Assembly (NCBI GenBank): GCA_037974335.1
Contig: CM075760.1
Location: 23,855,538 to 23,919,537 of the forward strand
Source: Prionace glauca
Taxonomy: Eukaryota > Chordata > Chondrichthyes > Carcharhiniformes > Carcharhinidae
Length of the DNA: 64,000 bases
Reading direction: 5' to 3'
Part shown: positions 33,160 to 43,384 of the stretch, piece by piece
How the letters are laid out: every line of letters begins with the position of its first letter
Numbering within the stretch: the stretch's first letter is position 1
The notes under the pieces: generated by a model
What the model was told of the DNA's origin: nothing
What the model saw: the letters and a program-made list of their open reading frames with translations, nothing else
Database searches by the model: none
Translations under genes and position numbers: made by a program

Positions 33160-33920
33160 TTGAGCTAAAAAACTATTGCAGATCTTAGAAGAGGGGTGTC
33201 TTATAATGTAATACTTAATTTTGTACAAAGACCATAATGTTTATCTTTTTCTTTTGTTTGTGTGTGTTGTTACAATTAGAACCATAGAACCCTACAGTGC
33301 AGAAACAGGCCCTTCGGCCCATCGAGTCTGCACCGAACACAATCCCACCCAGACCCTATCCCCATATCCCTACACATTTACCTGCTAATCCCTCTAACCT
33401 ACACATCCCAGGACACCCATTACAAGATTCCAGATTTTTAAACAAAATCAAACTTCACTGTATATAAAATATTAAAAACCAGCTCAATGAATTATATTTT
33501 GTAAAGATTTATGCTGTAAACTCAGTTCTGACTCCAAACATGAACTCTATTTTCACTCTCTACAGATGCTGCCAGACCTGCTGAGATTTTGCAGCATATT
33601 TCCTTTTTTGTACTTTTTAAACCCTTATACTTAATATCTTGAACGTACATTCAATTCTGTTCCTGTAACTCTCAAAAGATATGTCAAAGCTCCCAGAATT
33701 CATTTTAATTCCCCTCAGTATTCCAGCTATACTCCAGGCTCCAAGATTTCATGAGGATTTGATTGATTTTATTAGTTTTCGGCTAAACAACTGCCCAACT
33801 TTCCTTTGAGTTTATAAAATTGACTCAAAACATGGACTCCTCAATCCAAGCATGGACTTCACTGTTTTCCTGCTGAGGGATTTAAACATTGGGAACACCC
33901 ATGGTTCCGAATGACCTCCT
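33160..33920. repeat. Duplicated 3' flank (copy of 22980-23620), with SINE
   Basis: Same order of phrases as at 22980-23620. A minus-strand SINE 3' part at 33282-33418 (CCTACAGTGCAGAAAC, CCCATCGAGTCTGCACC) is absent from the other copy, so it inserted after the duplication. A short dispersed repeat is at about 33540-33610. Confidence 0.75.
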
Positions 33921-34349
33921 CGGCTCCCGCTCCCACAGCTGGTTCACGGCTCCCGCTCCCACAGCTGGTTCACGGCTCCCACTCCCACAGCTGGTTCACG
34001 GCTCCCGCTCCCACAGCTGGTTCACGGCTCCCGCTCCCACAGCTGGTTCATGGCTCCCCCTCCCACAGCTGGTTCACGGCTCCCACTCCCACAGCTGGTT
34101 CATGGCTCCCACTCCCACAGCTGGTTCACGGCTCCCGCTCCCACAGCTGGTTCATGGCTCCCGCTCCCACAGCTGGTTCATGGCTCCCCCTCCCACAGCT
34201 GGTTCACGGCTCCCACTCCCACAGCTGGTTCATGGCTCCCACTCCCACAGCTGGTTCATGGCTCCCCCTCCCACAGCTGGTTCATGGCTCCCACTCCCAC
34301 AGCTGGTTCACGGCTCCCGCTCCCACAGCTGGTTCACGGCTCCTGCTCC
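33921..34349. repeat. 26-bp minisatellite, 16 units
   Basis: The unit CGGCTCCCGCTCCCACAGCT plus GGTTCA repeats 16 times from 33921 to 34336 with variation at only three or so positions, then half a unit more. Because 26 is not divisible by three, all three frames are open through it. That is a composition effect, not coding evidence. Confidence 0.97.
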
Positions 34350-34354
34350 AACAT

Positions 34355-34640
34355 GGTAGTTGAGATACTGAATCCCTTCACACACAGAGCAGGTGAACGG
34401 CCTCTCCCCAGAGTGAACTCGCTGGTGTCTCAGCAGGGTGGTTGAGATACTGAATCCCTTCACACACAGAGCAGGTGAACGGCCTCTCCCCAGAGTGAAC
34501 TCGCTGGTGTCTCAGCAGGGTGGTTGAGATACTGAAGCCTTCCCACACACAGAGCAGGTGAACGGCCTCTCCCCAGTATAAACTCATCGATGTGTGAACT
34601 CGTCGACGCTCTTGTAAACATATAATAATCTCTGAAATAT
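34355..34640 (-). pseudogene. Zinc-finger remnant with 82-bp repeated unit
   Basis: Minus-strand finger sequence ([22 protein letters not shown]) in which GTTGAGATAC recurs at 34359, 34441 and 34523, an 82-base spacing instead of the 84 of an intact finger. The deletion is shared by the first two units, so duplication followed the damage. It abuts the minisatellite. Confidence 0.85.
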
Positions 34641-35154
34641 TACCTGTTGCCTGTCTCCCATTATACCTTTTGATGCAGTTTCCTATCTCAGAAAACTTGC
34701 CCCTCATATTTTAGTTTTCTCCTGTGAGAAACACCCACATAAATTAAACTAAAGAACCATATAACTACCGCAGCCCATCTCCATGGCAATGTCACATACT
34801 TTGGTGGGGTTCCAAACAGAATTACGAATTAACTACCTTTGAACTTACAATGTGCCTTCACTCTTGTGATCCTTGTGAAATTTGAAGACAAGAAACGTGC
34901 TCTTCCAGGCTCAAAGATCATCAGCCCACTGTAGTCAAAGCCGGGAGTCCGGCCAGTCCAGCATCAGGAAACCTTCTGACTCTCCCCATTGACCAACTGG
35001 GAGAATGAACAAAATGCAGTCCTGGACATAAGTGAGAGCAAAAACAATAACAGCAGAATCCAAACCCTGGAATCACTTGTGAACTCGCTGGTGTCTCAGC
35101 AGATGGAATGAGTGAACAATTCCATTCCCACGTTGAGAGCAGATGAACGACGCC
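34641..35154. other. 3' flank of the 35.2 kb gene
   Basis: The part from about 34900 is the usual 3' flank of these genes, with a broken last finger at about 35080-35154. 34641-34890 is unassigned. Confidence 0.5.
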
Positions 35155-36084
35155 CTACTCTGTATGAACTCGCCAGTGTTTCCGCAGGGAGGATGAATCA
35201 CTGAATCTCTTCCCACACTGAAAGCAGGTGAACGGTTTCTCTCCAGTGTGGATTCGCTGGTGTGTCTGCAGGTTGAAAAGCCGGGAGAAGGCCTTCCCAC
35301 AGTGAGAGCAGCTGAAATGTCTCTCCCCAGTGTGGATTCGCTGGTGTATCTGCAAGTTAGATAACTGAGTGAATCCCTTCCCACATTGAAAGCAGGTAAA
35401 TGGTCTCTCCCCAGTGTGAACGCGCTGGTGTGTCTGCAGAGCGGATGAATCACTGAATCCCTTCCCACACTGAGAGCAGGTGAATGGCCTCTCCCCAGTG
35501 TGAACCCGCTGATGTCTCAGTAGGTGGGCTGACATGGTGAATCCCTTCCCACACACGGGGCAAGTGAATGGCCTCTCCCCAGTGTGAACTCTCTGGTGTG
35601 TCAGCAGGTGGGATGAGAGAGGGAATCTCTTCCCACACTCGGAGCAGATAAATGGCTTCTGCCCAGTATGAACTTGCTGGTGTCTCTGCAGGGTTGATGG
35701 ATCAGTGAATGCCTTCCCACACACAAAGCAGGTGAACGGCCTCTCCCCGCTGTGAACTCGCCGGTGTCTCCACAGGTGGGATGAATCACGGAATTGCTTC
35801 CCACACTGAGAGCAGGTGAATGGTTTCTCCCCGCTGTGAACTCGCCGGTGTCTCCGCAGGGAGGATGAATCACTAAATCCCTTTCCACACTGAGAGCAGG
35901 TGAATGGTCTCTCTCCAGTGTGAACTTGCTTGTGGGACTGTAGGAAGGAGAGCCGAGTGAATCCCTTCCCACACTCAGTGCAGGTGAACGGCTTCTCCCC
36001 AGTGTGAATGCGCTGATGGATTTCCAGTTGTGAGGCAAACCTGAATTCCTTCCCACAGTCCCCACATTTCCACAGTTTCTCCAT
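35155..36084 (-). CDS. 11-finger C2H2 zinc-finger protein
   Basis: ATG at 36082-36084 ([14 protein letters not shown]); 309 residues and 11 Krüppel fingers, each with its four ligands as far as I can read. It stops at a TAG inside the linker after finger 11 (VHTE). One extra base there throws a former twelfth finger out of frame, so the protein is shorter than its ancestor by one finger. The arrays are DNA-binding, probably nuclear; no effector domain is seen. Head to head with the gene at 40339 across the 39.0-39.6 kb CpG promoter. The minus-strand donor at 39052 and the acceptor near 36430 would make the intron. Confidence 0.88.
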   Translation of the reverse strand: MEKLWKCGDCGKEFRFASQLEIHQRIHTGEKPFTCTECGKGFTRLSFLQSHKQVHTGERPFTCSQCGKGFSDSSSLRRHRRVHSGEKPFTCSQCGKQFRDSSHLWRHRRVHSGERPFTCFVCGKAFTDPSTLQRHQQVHTGQKPFICSECGKRFPLSSHLLTHQRVHTGERPFTCPVCGKGFTMSAHLLRHQRVHTGERPFTCSQCGKGFSDSSALQTHQRVHTGERPFTCFQCGKGFTQLSNLQIHQRIHTGERHFSCSHCGKAFSRLFNLQTHQRIHTGEKPFTCFQCGKRFSDSSSLRKHWRVHTE

Positions 36085-36428
36085 GGTACTGGTGTCCTTG
36101 TGTCTCTCCAGGTTGGATGATCAGTTGAAGTCTCATCCACACACAGAACACATGTACAGTTGCTCTTTTTTGTGAACGGTGTGATATTTTTTCCAGCTGT
36201 GTAACTGGTTAAAGTTCTTTCCACAGTCACTCAGGTGTGTGCATGTTTCAGTGTAAAGCTCTTTCCACAGTCAGTTTACTGGAACACTCTCACCAGGTGT
36301 GTGTGTGTCTCGGTGCTTTTCCAGTCACACTGATGTTTGAAATCTTCTGAATCCAACAGATCGTGACTCTATCAGGTCTAGATGTAATGTTTGAGATTTC
36401 TGTCTGTGATTCCTCCTCTTCTGATATC
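36085..36428 (-). other. 5' leader of the 35.2 kb gene with fossil fingers
   Basis: In-frame TGA at 36121-36123, 36 bases before the ATG. The acceptor TTTTACAG lies at about 36429-36436 on the minus strand. Former finger residues are still readable further upstream. Confidence 0.65.
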
Positions 36429-36883
36429 CTGTAAAAACAATTTACAAAAAACATCATAGCCAGAACAGACAATTCTAGCTTCTAGAGGAACATCCTTTCC
36501 TCTGTCATTAATGAAAATCTGTAAATCTGCATCCCACAAATTCCCCCTCCATTCTCATGCTGCCGTATCTAACATTCAGCCACCCAAAACTCCTGATGGT
36601 GCTGATTCAGGGTGAATGACATGCTCACTGCTTACTGTCCTGGACATCTTGGTCATAACAAATAGAGTTCTCCTATCTAGAGAGACTAAATAATCTGGTT
36701 CTTCGGAGTTTAGAAGAGTGAAGATGACCTTATTCAAACATATAATTTGATTTGATTTATTATTGTCACATGTATTAATATACAGCGAAAAGTATTTTTC
36801 TTGCGTGCTATACAGATAAAGTATACCATTCATGGAGAAGGAAAGGAGAATGCAGAATATAGTGTTACAGTAAAAGCTGGAGT

Positions 36884-38009
36884 GTGGAGAACATAGAACA
36901 TTACAGCGCATAGAACATAGAACATTACAGCGCATAGAACATTACAGCCCACGATGTTGCGCCGACCAGTTACAAAACAATGATCCACTAGCCTAAACCA
37001 ATCCCTTTTCGTCCATAAACCTATCCACAGATCTCTTAAACGCCCCCAAACTAGGCGCATTTACAACTGCAGCTGGAAGGGCATTCCAGTCCCTCACCAC
37101 CCTCTGGGTAAAGAACCTACCCCTGACATCAGTCCTATAACTACCCCCCCTTAATTTAAAGTCATGTCCCCTCGTGCTAGCTTTCTCCATCCTAGAAAAA
37201 AGGCTATCACTATCTACCCTGTCTAAACCTCTAATCATCTTATATGTTTCAATAAGGTCCCCTCTTAGCCGCCTTCTTTCCAGCGAAAACAACCCCAAAT
37301 CTCTCAGTCTCTCCTCATAGGATCTCCCCTCCATACCAGGCAACATCCTGGTAAACCTCTTCTGCACCCTCTCCAAAGCCTCTACATCCTTCCTGTAATG
37401 TGGGGACCAGAACTGCACACAAAAGTCCAAGTGCGGCCGCACCAGAGTTGTGTACAGTTGCATCATGATGCTGCGACTCCTAAATTCAATCCCCCTACCA
37501 ATAAACGCCAAGACACTGTATGCCTTCTTAACAACCTTATCTACTTGATTCCCAACTTTCAGGGATCTATGTACACATACACCTAGATCCCTCTGCTCCT
37601 CCACACTATTCAAAGTCCTCCCGTTAGCCCTATACTCAACATATCTGTTATTCCTACCGAAATGAATTACCTCACACTTCTCCACAGTAAACTCCATCCG
37701 CCACCTCGCAGCCCAGCTCTGCAACCTTTCTAAGTCACCCTGCAAACTATGACACCCTTCCTCACAATCTACCACACCTCCGACTTTGTTGTCATCAGCA
37801 AACTTACTAATCCACCCAACTATACCCTCATCCAGATCATTAATAAAAATTACAAACAGCAGTGGCCCCAAAACAGATCCCTGAGGCACACCACTCGTAA
37901 CCGAACTCCATGACGAACATTTACCATCAACCACCACCCTCTGTCTCCTATCTGCTAGCCAATGCCTGATCCAATTACCTAGATCACCCCCAATCCCATA
38001 CATCTGCAT
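36884..38009 (-). mobile_element. CR1 LINE of a distinct subfamily
   Basis: The left end carries repeated AGAACATAGAACATTACAGC, the inverted CR1 tail of this subfamily. 5' truncated at about 38009. Sequence differs clearly from the 4731-type copies (MQLYTTLVRPHLDFCVQFW). Confidence 0.88.
36993..38009 (-). CDS. CR1 reverse transcriptase, C-terminal part
   Basis: 338 open codons: SGVPQGSVLGPLLFVIFIND, FADDNKVGG (the catalytic YADD-type box), then the CR1 C-terminal domain ending MDEKGLV. No endonuclease and no start of its own, so it is the relic frame of a truncated LINE. The long open frame points to a fairly recent insertion. Confidence 0.85.
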   Translation of the reverse strand: MQMYGIGGDLGNWIRHWLADRRQRVVVDGKCSSWSSVTSGVPQGSVLGPLLFVIFINDLDEGIVGWISKFADDNKVGGVVDCEEGCHSLQGDLERLQSWAARWRMEFTVEKCEVIHFGRNNRYVEYRANGRTLNSVEEQRDLGVCVHRSLKVGNQVDKVVKKAYSVLAFIGRGIEFRSRSIMMQLYTTLVRPHLDFCVQFWSPHYRKDVEALERVQKRFTRMLPGMEGRSYEERLRDLGLFSLERRRLRGDLIETYKMIRGLDRVDSDSLFSRMEKASTRGHDFKLRGGSYRTDVRGRFFTQRVVRDWNALPAAVVNAPSLGAFKRSVDRFMDEKGLV

Positions 38010-38371
38010 TTATGGGAGCAACTTAATCCAAAAATCTGATTTCAGCAGGGAAGAAGCTGTTGCTGAGTCGGTTGGGACATGACCTCAGACTTTTGTATCT
38101 TTTTCCCGATGGACGAAGGTGGAAGAGAGAACGTCTGGAGTGCATGGGGCCCTTAATTATGGTGGCTACTTTGACGAGGCAGTGGGAAGTGTAGACAGAG
38201 TCAATGGATGAGAGGTTGGTTTGTGTGCTGGATTGGGCTACATTCACAACATTTTGGAGTTCCTTGTGGTCTTGAGCAGAGCAGAAGCCATACCAAGCTG
38301 TGATACAACCAGAAAGGATGCTTTCTATGGTTCTATCTGTAAATCTGTATGAGATCCTGAGGGAGTTTGAT

Positions 38372-38592
38372 AGTAAAAAGTCTGACAACACCAGGTTTTA
38401 GTCCAACCGATTTATTTGATAATATTCTCACAAGCAAGCATGCTTTCGAGGGGACTGCCTCTTCGTCAGGTGAATGTCTTGAATGTCAATTCACCTGACG
38501 AAGAGGCAGTCCCCTCGAAAGCTTGCTTGCTTGTGAGAATATTATCAAATAAATCGGTTGGACTAAAACCTGGTGTTGTCAGACTTTTTACT
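38372..38592. mobile_element. Foldback MITE, near-perfect 104-bp arms
   Basis: Arms 38372-38475 and 38489-38592 are inverse copies with one mismatch noticed (CAAGCATGCTT against CAAGCAAGCTT) around a 13-base loop. Ends AGTAAAAAGTCTGACAACAC. The outer flanks still show the longer MITE terminus (CAGTCCAACGCCGGCATACC). Confidence 0.9.
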
Positions 38593-38639
38593 GTGTTTAC
38601 GCCAGTCCAACGCCGGCATACCCACATCATGACTACTAT

Positions 38640-38976
38640 CGAGTTTGATAGGGCAGAAGGGGAGATATTTTCATGAGTGGAAGAGTCTGAACAAGCTACA
38701 AGTTAAAGGGCCAGTCATTTAAAACTGAGGTGCAGAGAAATGTCTTCTCACAGAACATGGTGAATCTCTGGAATTCTCTGCTTCAAAGGAGGGTAGAGGC
38801 TGAATCGTTAGAAGTATTTAGAATGGAGGTGGATAAATATTTGATAGATTGAGGAATAGAGGGCAATGGGGAAATGGCTCACAAAAGGAGGCCGGTATTG
38901 ATCAGCTCTGATGGTATTGAACGGCAGGGTCGCTTGAAGGGCCTGGTGGCCTCTCCTGCTTCTATTTCTTGTGATC
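38640..38976 (+). mobile_element. CR1 3' fragment
   Basis: Phrases ATGGTGAATCTCTGGAATTC and GAAGGGCCTGGTGGCC near the CR1 terminus; ends TTCTATTTCTTGTG. Confidence 0.7.
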
Positions 38977-39039
38977 AGTTGCTGCAGGTCCCAGTTTCCG
39001 CCCAGATTGTGGTAAGGAATGGAAAGAGGCAGAATGAAA

Positions 39040-39600
39040 GTGTTTTACTTACAGATGTTGGAGACGGGGAAGTTTGAGCTGGCTGAAGATCAATCTTCAT
39101 TTACACAAAGCCCGCGCTCTGATTGGCTGGAGGACCAGCGTCCTTCCGGTCCTCCAATACGTCTCATTGGTCAACACCTCAGCGTGAAGGTCAGGGGGCG
39201 GGCTCAACACTGCACATGCGCAGTTCCAGCCCGGGGTGAGGGGGAGATCACCGAGCGGCTTCTCGCTCTGGCCGGAATCGCCAGCCGCTTGTCTGGAAAC
39301 CTTGGCTCGAGGAGGGGGAGGGGAACAATGGGTGGGGGAGGGGAACAATGGGTGGGGGGGCGGGGGGGTCCCGAGTCCGCGCGTGCGCACTGGAAATCCT
39401 AAGACGTCACCGCGGAGCAGAGTGATTCCTATTGGCTGATACAGAGCTCCATTGTGACGTCACAAGAGTTGTCCAATGAGCTTCAGAGTGAAATCTCCTC
39501 CTCTGGGCAACATCTGGGAGGAAATCAATGTCTCCCCCTTTCCATTTCTTTTCTCATTCTGGGGGAAATTGGGGACTTGCAGCAACTGAAGGGTAAGGAA
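39040..39600. promoter_or_regulatory. Bidirectional CpG promoter, 35.2 kb / 40.3 kb gene pair
   Basis: The minus-strand exon 1 ends at the donor ATCT/GTAAGT (39052). Inverted CCAAT boxes (CTGATTGGCTGG, CTCATTGGTC) face that gene. On the plus side are CCTATTGGCTG, a perfect CRE TGACGTCA at 39455-39462, GTCCAATGAG and a possible donor AAGG/GTAAGG at 39593. NRF1-like ACATGCGCAG is at about 39215. Between them lie G-rich runs with a duplicated ACAATGGGTGGGGG unit (39325-39365). Confidence 0.72.
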
Positions 39601-39685
39601 GTGAATCCAGTCTGTATATTCCACACATTTTTACTCCAGTCATATGGGCATAGCTCTGTCTGGCAGCCTGCATGGAGATTTTCAG

Positions 39686-39775
39686 CTAGTGACGTTTGCT
39701 CCCAAATAAACCAGTTGGACTTTAACCTGGTGTTGTGAGACTTCTTACTGTGTTTACCCCTGTCCAACACCGGGA
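39686..39775. mobile_element. Foldback MITE, right arm only
   Basis: AAATAAACCAGTTGGACTTT to GTCCAACACCGG, inserted in the leader/intron sequence where paralogues read straight from TTTTCAGCT to CAGGACAGGAAG. Confidence 0.75.
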
Positions 39776-40008
39776 CAGGACAGGAAGCAGTCGCGTGGAT
39801 CTGTCAATCAGCCTCAATCATCAACTTCAGGAGAATTGGGAGGGTGAATATTAGATACAACAGAGTGAGAATGGAGCAAGTGTGTGAGATGGAGATTTGT
39901 AGCCTTTGTGGAATGAGAGAGAAAGAATGTTTCATAGAAACTGGAAGTGTGTGTTCTGAATTTTGATCCTGTATTGATACTGATGACTTGTGTCAACTTG
40001 TTTTACAG

Positions 40009-40338
40009 GATATTGAAAGAGGAATCACAGGCTGAAATTTCAAATGTCAGGTCTAGATCTGGCAGAGTCATATTCCTTGGAACCTGAATATCATCGGCCA
40101 TTGAACCTGGAAGGAGATTTGAAAAGATTTCAAACATCAGTGTGATAGGAAAAGCATCAACACACTTCCACATTCAAGTGAGAGTGTTCCAGTGCACTGA
40201 CTGAAGAGCTTTAACCAGTAACACAGCCTGAATAAATATCATACCATTCACAGTGGGGAGAGACTGAACACGTATTGTGTGTGTGGACGAGGCTTGAACT
40301 GATTGTCCACCCAAGGCAGAGGCAAGGTTGCCTACATC
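40009..40338 (+). other. 5' leader of the 40.3 kb gene with fossil fingers
   Basis: The acceptor TTTTACAG ends at 40008. The leader contains decayed fingers and an in-frame TGA at 40300-40302, 36 bases before the ATG. Confidence 0.7.
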
Positions 40339-41241
40339 ATGGAGAAACCATGGAAATGTGCAGACTGTGGAAAGAGATACAGATTCCCATCTCTGCTGGA
40401 TGCTCATCGGCGCAGCCACACTGGGGAGAGGCCGTTCATCTGCTCTCAATGTGGGGAGGGATTCATTCAACACTCCCACCTGCAGTTGCACAAGCGAGTT
40501 CACACTGGAGAGAGACCATACACCTGCTCTCAGTGTGGAAAAGGATTCACTGTGTTATCCACTTTGCAGAGACACCAGCGAATTCACACTGGGGAGAGAC
40601 CATTCACCTGCTCTGAGTGTGGGAAGCGATTCAACCAGTTATCCAATTTGCAGACACACCAGCGAATTCACACTGGGGAGAGGCCATTCACCTGCTCTCA
40701 GTGTGAGAAGAGATTCACTCGGTTATCCGACCTGCAGGCACATCAGCACATTCACACTGGGGAGAAGCCGTTCACCTGCTCTCAGTGTGGGAAAGGATTC
40801 ACTCCGTCATCTGACATGCAGAAGCACAAACGAATTCACACTGGGGAGAGGTTGTTCATCTGCTCTCAGTGTGGGAAGGGATTCACTCAATTCTCCAGCC
40901 TGCGGACACACCGGCAAGTTCATACTGGGGAGAGGCCATTCACCTGCTCTCAGTGTGGAAAGGGATTCAGTGGACAATCCCACCTGCAGAGACACCAGCA
41001 AGTTCACACTGGGGAGAGGCCGGTTACCTGCTCTCAGTGTGGGAAGGGTTTCAGTCAGTTATCCAACCTGCAGAGACACCAGCGAGTTCACACTGGGGAG
41101 AAGCCGTTTACCTGCTCTCAGTGTGGGAAGGGTTTCAGTCAGTTATCCAACCTGCAGACACACCAGCGAGTTCACATGGGGAGAGGCTGTTCACCTGCTC
41201 TCAGTGTGGGGAGGGATTCACTCTGTTATCCAACCTGCTGA
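40339..41241 (+). CDS. 10-finger C2H2 protein with frameshifted end
   Basis: Starts [18 protein letters not shown] at 40339 and runs for 300 codons with ten fingers. Fingers 9 and 10 ([18 protein letters not shown]) are nearly identical, a recent one-finger duplication. After finger 10 a base is lost (CACATGGGG for CACACTGGGG near 41177), giving an unrelated tail and a stop. An eleventh finger and a degenerate last one remain out of frame up to about 41335. Closest relatives in the window are at 11116 and 54696, judged by the RY-x-PSxLxAH first finger and shared 3' flanks. Shares a promoter with the 35.2 kb gene. Confidence 0.85.
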   Translation: MEKPWKCADCGKRYRFPSLLDAHRRSHTGERPFICSQCGEGFIQHSHLQLHKRVHTGERPYTCSQCGKGFTVLSTLQRHQRIHTGERPFTCSECGKRFNQLSNLQTHQRIHTGERPFTCSQCEKRFTRLSDLQAHQHIHTGEKPFTCSQCGKGFTPSSDMQKHKRIHTGERLFICSQCGKGFTQFSSLRTHRQVHTGERPFTCSQCGKGFSGQSHLQRHQQVHTGERPVTCSQCGKGFSQLSNLQRHQRVHTGEKPFTCSQCGKGFSQLSNLQTHQRVHMGRGCSPALSVGRDSLCYPTC

Positions 41242-41339
41242 GACATCAGTGAGGTTACACTGGGGAGAAATCTGCTCAGTGTATAAAAAGGGTTCAGAAT
41301 TTCATCACAGCTGCTGAGGCACCAACAAGTTCACAGGGG

Positions 41340-42499
41340 TTGGATTCTGCTTTTATTGTTTCTGTTCTCACATCCAGGACTGCATTTTGTTTACTCTCAC
41401 AGTTGGACATTGGAGCAGGTCGGAGGGTTTCTTTCTGCTGGACTGGCTGGACTCAGCCTCCAGTGGGCTGATGCTCTTTGAGTCTTTTTGCGAATACCTT
41501 GTTTTAAATTTCACAAGAATCACAGAGTGACAGGGTGTTAGGAAGTTTAGAGATATTTAGTCAGCATTTCTGTCTGAAACACCCCCTAAATGCCCATCCA
41601 ATTTCCTTTGTAATTATTTATTGTCTTCATTTCCTCCACCTTCGTAGGCAGCAAGTTCCAAATCATTACCATTCGCTGCATCAAAATATTCTTCCTCACG
41701 TTCTCCCTACATCCCTGACCCAAAACCTTAAATCTGTGTCCCCCCTCGTCCTTGTGCCATCAGCGAATGGGAACAACTTTTCTTTGTCCATCTTATCTAA
41801 ACCTGTCAGAATCCTGACCACCTCTATCAAATCTCCCCTCAACCTCCTTTGCTCCAAGGGGAACAACCCCAGCCTGACATTGACAATAAAGAACAAACAG
41901 AATATGTTAGTACCTGAAATCAAATGGGAATATTGAATTTCTGTTGTAAAGATATTGTGAATAAATTGTCCTGGACAATAATGAAATTGGGATAACTCAC
42001 CTTAGGTGTGGATGAATGGAATATATCAATCTGGTATCCACCTACAGTTAGTGAAAGTCTGGAACGTGTAGCAGGAAATCACTCCCTAACAGCACTGTGG
42101 GTGTATTTACAGACATTGTAGCAGTTCAGGAAGGCAGTGTTGGGGTTGACCATGGCTGAGGCAGCTACATACAGACACATATTCTGTTATAATTGAAGGA
42201 CTGCAGATTGAATGTGAGGCATTATGGGACTGGACTGTCTTGATCACATTCCTGTGACTGCTCAGTTTCTGCAATTACTGACCATTAAAGCTGCTTATTA
42301 GGGCCCTGACAGACGACCTGGTGAGAATATTTACTTGGAATGAGTTGGAATTAAGCTTATCCCAGGACCGGCTTGTGTTCAGAGGCTGAGATACCCAAAT
42401 CTGTAAAAAAGGGGGGTCTGACCAATCAACAAACAGTGGTAGGTAGTTGGTGAAGAAGCGTTCTCAGGCATTGTTTAAATTATTTTATCCCAAATTTAG
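41340..42499 (-). repeat. Segmental duplication block B (inverted)
   Basis: Inverted copy of the 3' flank also found at 8310-10790 and 53200-54490, including the old CR1 fragment (41530-41900). It has neither the LINE of block A nor the one of block C. Confidence 0.85.
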
Positions 42500-42625
42500 A
42501 ACATAGAACATTACAGCACAAACAGGCTCTTCGGCCCTTGAGTTGCGCCGATCACATCAACCCCACCAATGTATAGACCTATCTATACCCCAATCCCATT
42601 AAACCCCATATATCTATCCTGGTGA
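42500..42625 (-). mobile_element. CR1-type 3' end
   Basis: AGAACATAGAACATTACAGC followed by TTCGGCCCTTGAGTTGCGCC, the same terminus as the LINE at 36884. Confidence 0.7.
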
Positions 42626-43384
42626 TGAGTTTTCTCAACTTTTTACAGGATATTGGAAGTGGTGGATTGGCAGATGGAAAACAGAAACTGAACATCACGT
42701 CTGACAAAGCCATTTGAGTTATAATAAAGGAGAACTAAGCATCTTGTATCTTATTTTAATCAAGGAGTTGTGAGCTTATAGTGTTTTGTCGCTTTAGGAA
42801 GCTATAGCTAAGAGAATGCTGAGGATTCATTGTTTGATATTTACGAGCTGTGAGAACCTGTATGTTTCATTCGTTTATGTGGATGTTTGTAGATGTGTTT
42901 TATCATTGTTTTGGGCTACATTTGTTAAGGTTTATCTTTCTGGGGATTTAACCTTACCTTGAGTCTTTAATTAAAGGTATTTCTTGAAGTTCAAAAACAG
43001 AACCACAAAAACGCTTAAGGAATTCATTTTGGTCATTCTTGTAAAGCACATGCTAAGTTTCTCTGCTTGTGTATGGATGATATTTGTGGGTTGATTGCTT
43101 CAAGCTTTGAGTATTTCTGTCTGTGATTTAAATCAAACAGATTTTCAAAAAAAGTTTAATTAATAAAGCTTTTTTTTCAAAAGTTATGAGCCTGGAGCCA
43201 TATTTACTGGCCAGAGACCTGATTCCAGGATATTTTACTAAACATGGGGGAATTTTAATCTGGATACAATTCATACATGTGAGAGTGAGAGTTTTAATTA
43301 GTCATGGTTATTTAACATTTGGGAGATGTGAAATGATTCTGACCAATCTGGTGTTGGATTGATCTTTGGTTAAACTTCCTATCA
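42626..43384. other. Unassigned intergenic sequence
   Basis: AT-rich; no gene, no clear repeat. A leader-like phrase TTTTTACAGGATATTGGAAG at about 42640 resembles the splice acceptor of the finger genes and may be an orphan leader start. Confidence 0.4.

Larger units (their letters stand above)
36745..38391 (-). mobile_element. Second non-LTR LINE, split by a CR1
   Basis: The left part (36745-36870) is the inverted tail AATTTGATTTGATTTATTATT. The right part (about 38023-38391) encodes on the minus strand IESILSGCITAWYGFCSAQD and LFHLRPSGKRYKSLRSCP, a reverse-transcriptase C-terminus of a type common in fish and amphibian L2/Rex-like LINEs. The CR1 at 36884-38009 lies between them. Confidence 0.7.

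Noticed and set aside
33889-34445. Long open frames in all three plus-strand frames over the 26-bp repeat
   Set aside because: A stop-free 26-base unit repeated 16 times opens every frame; there is no start context, domain or homology.
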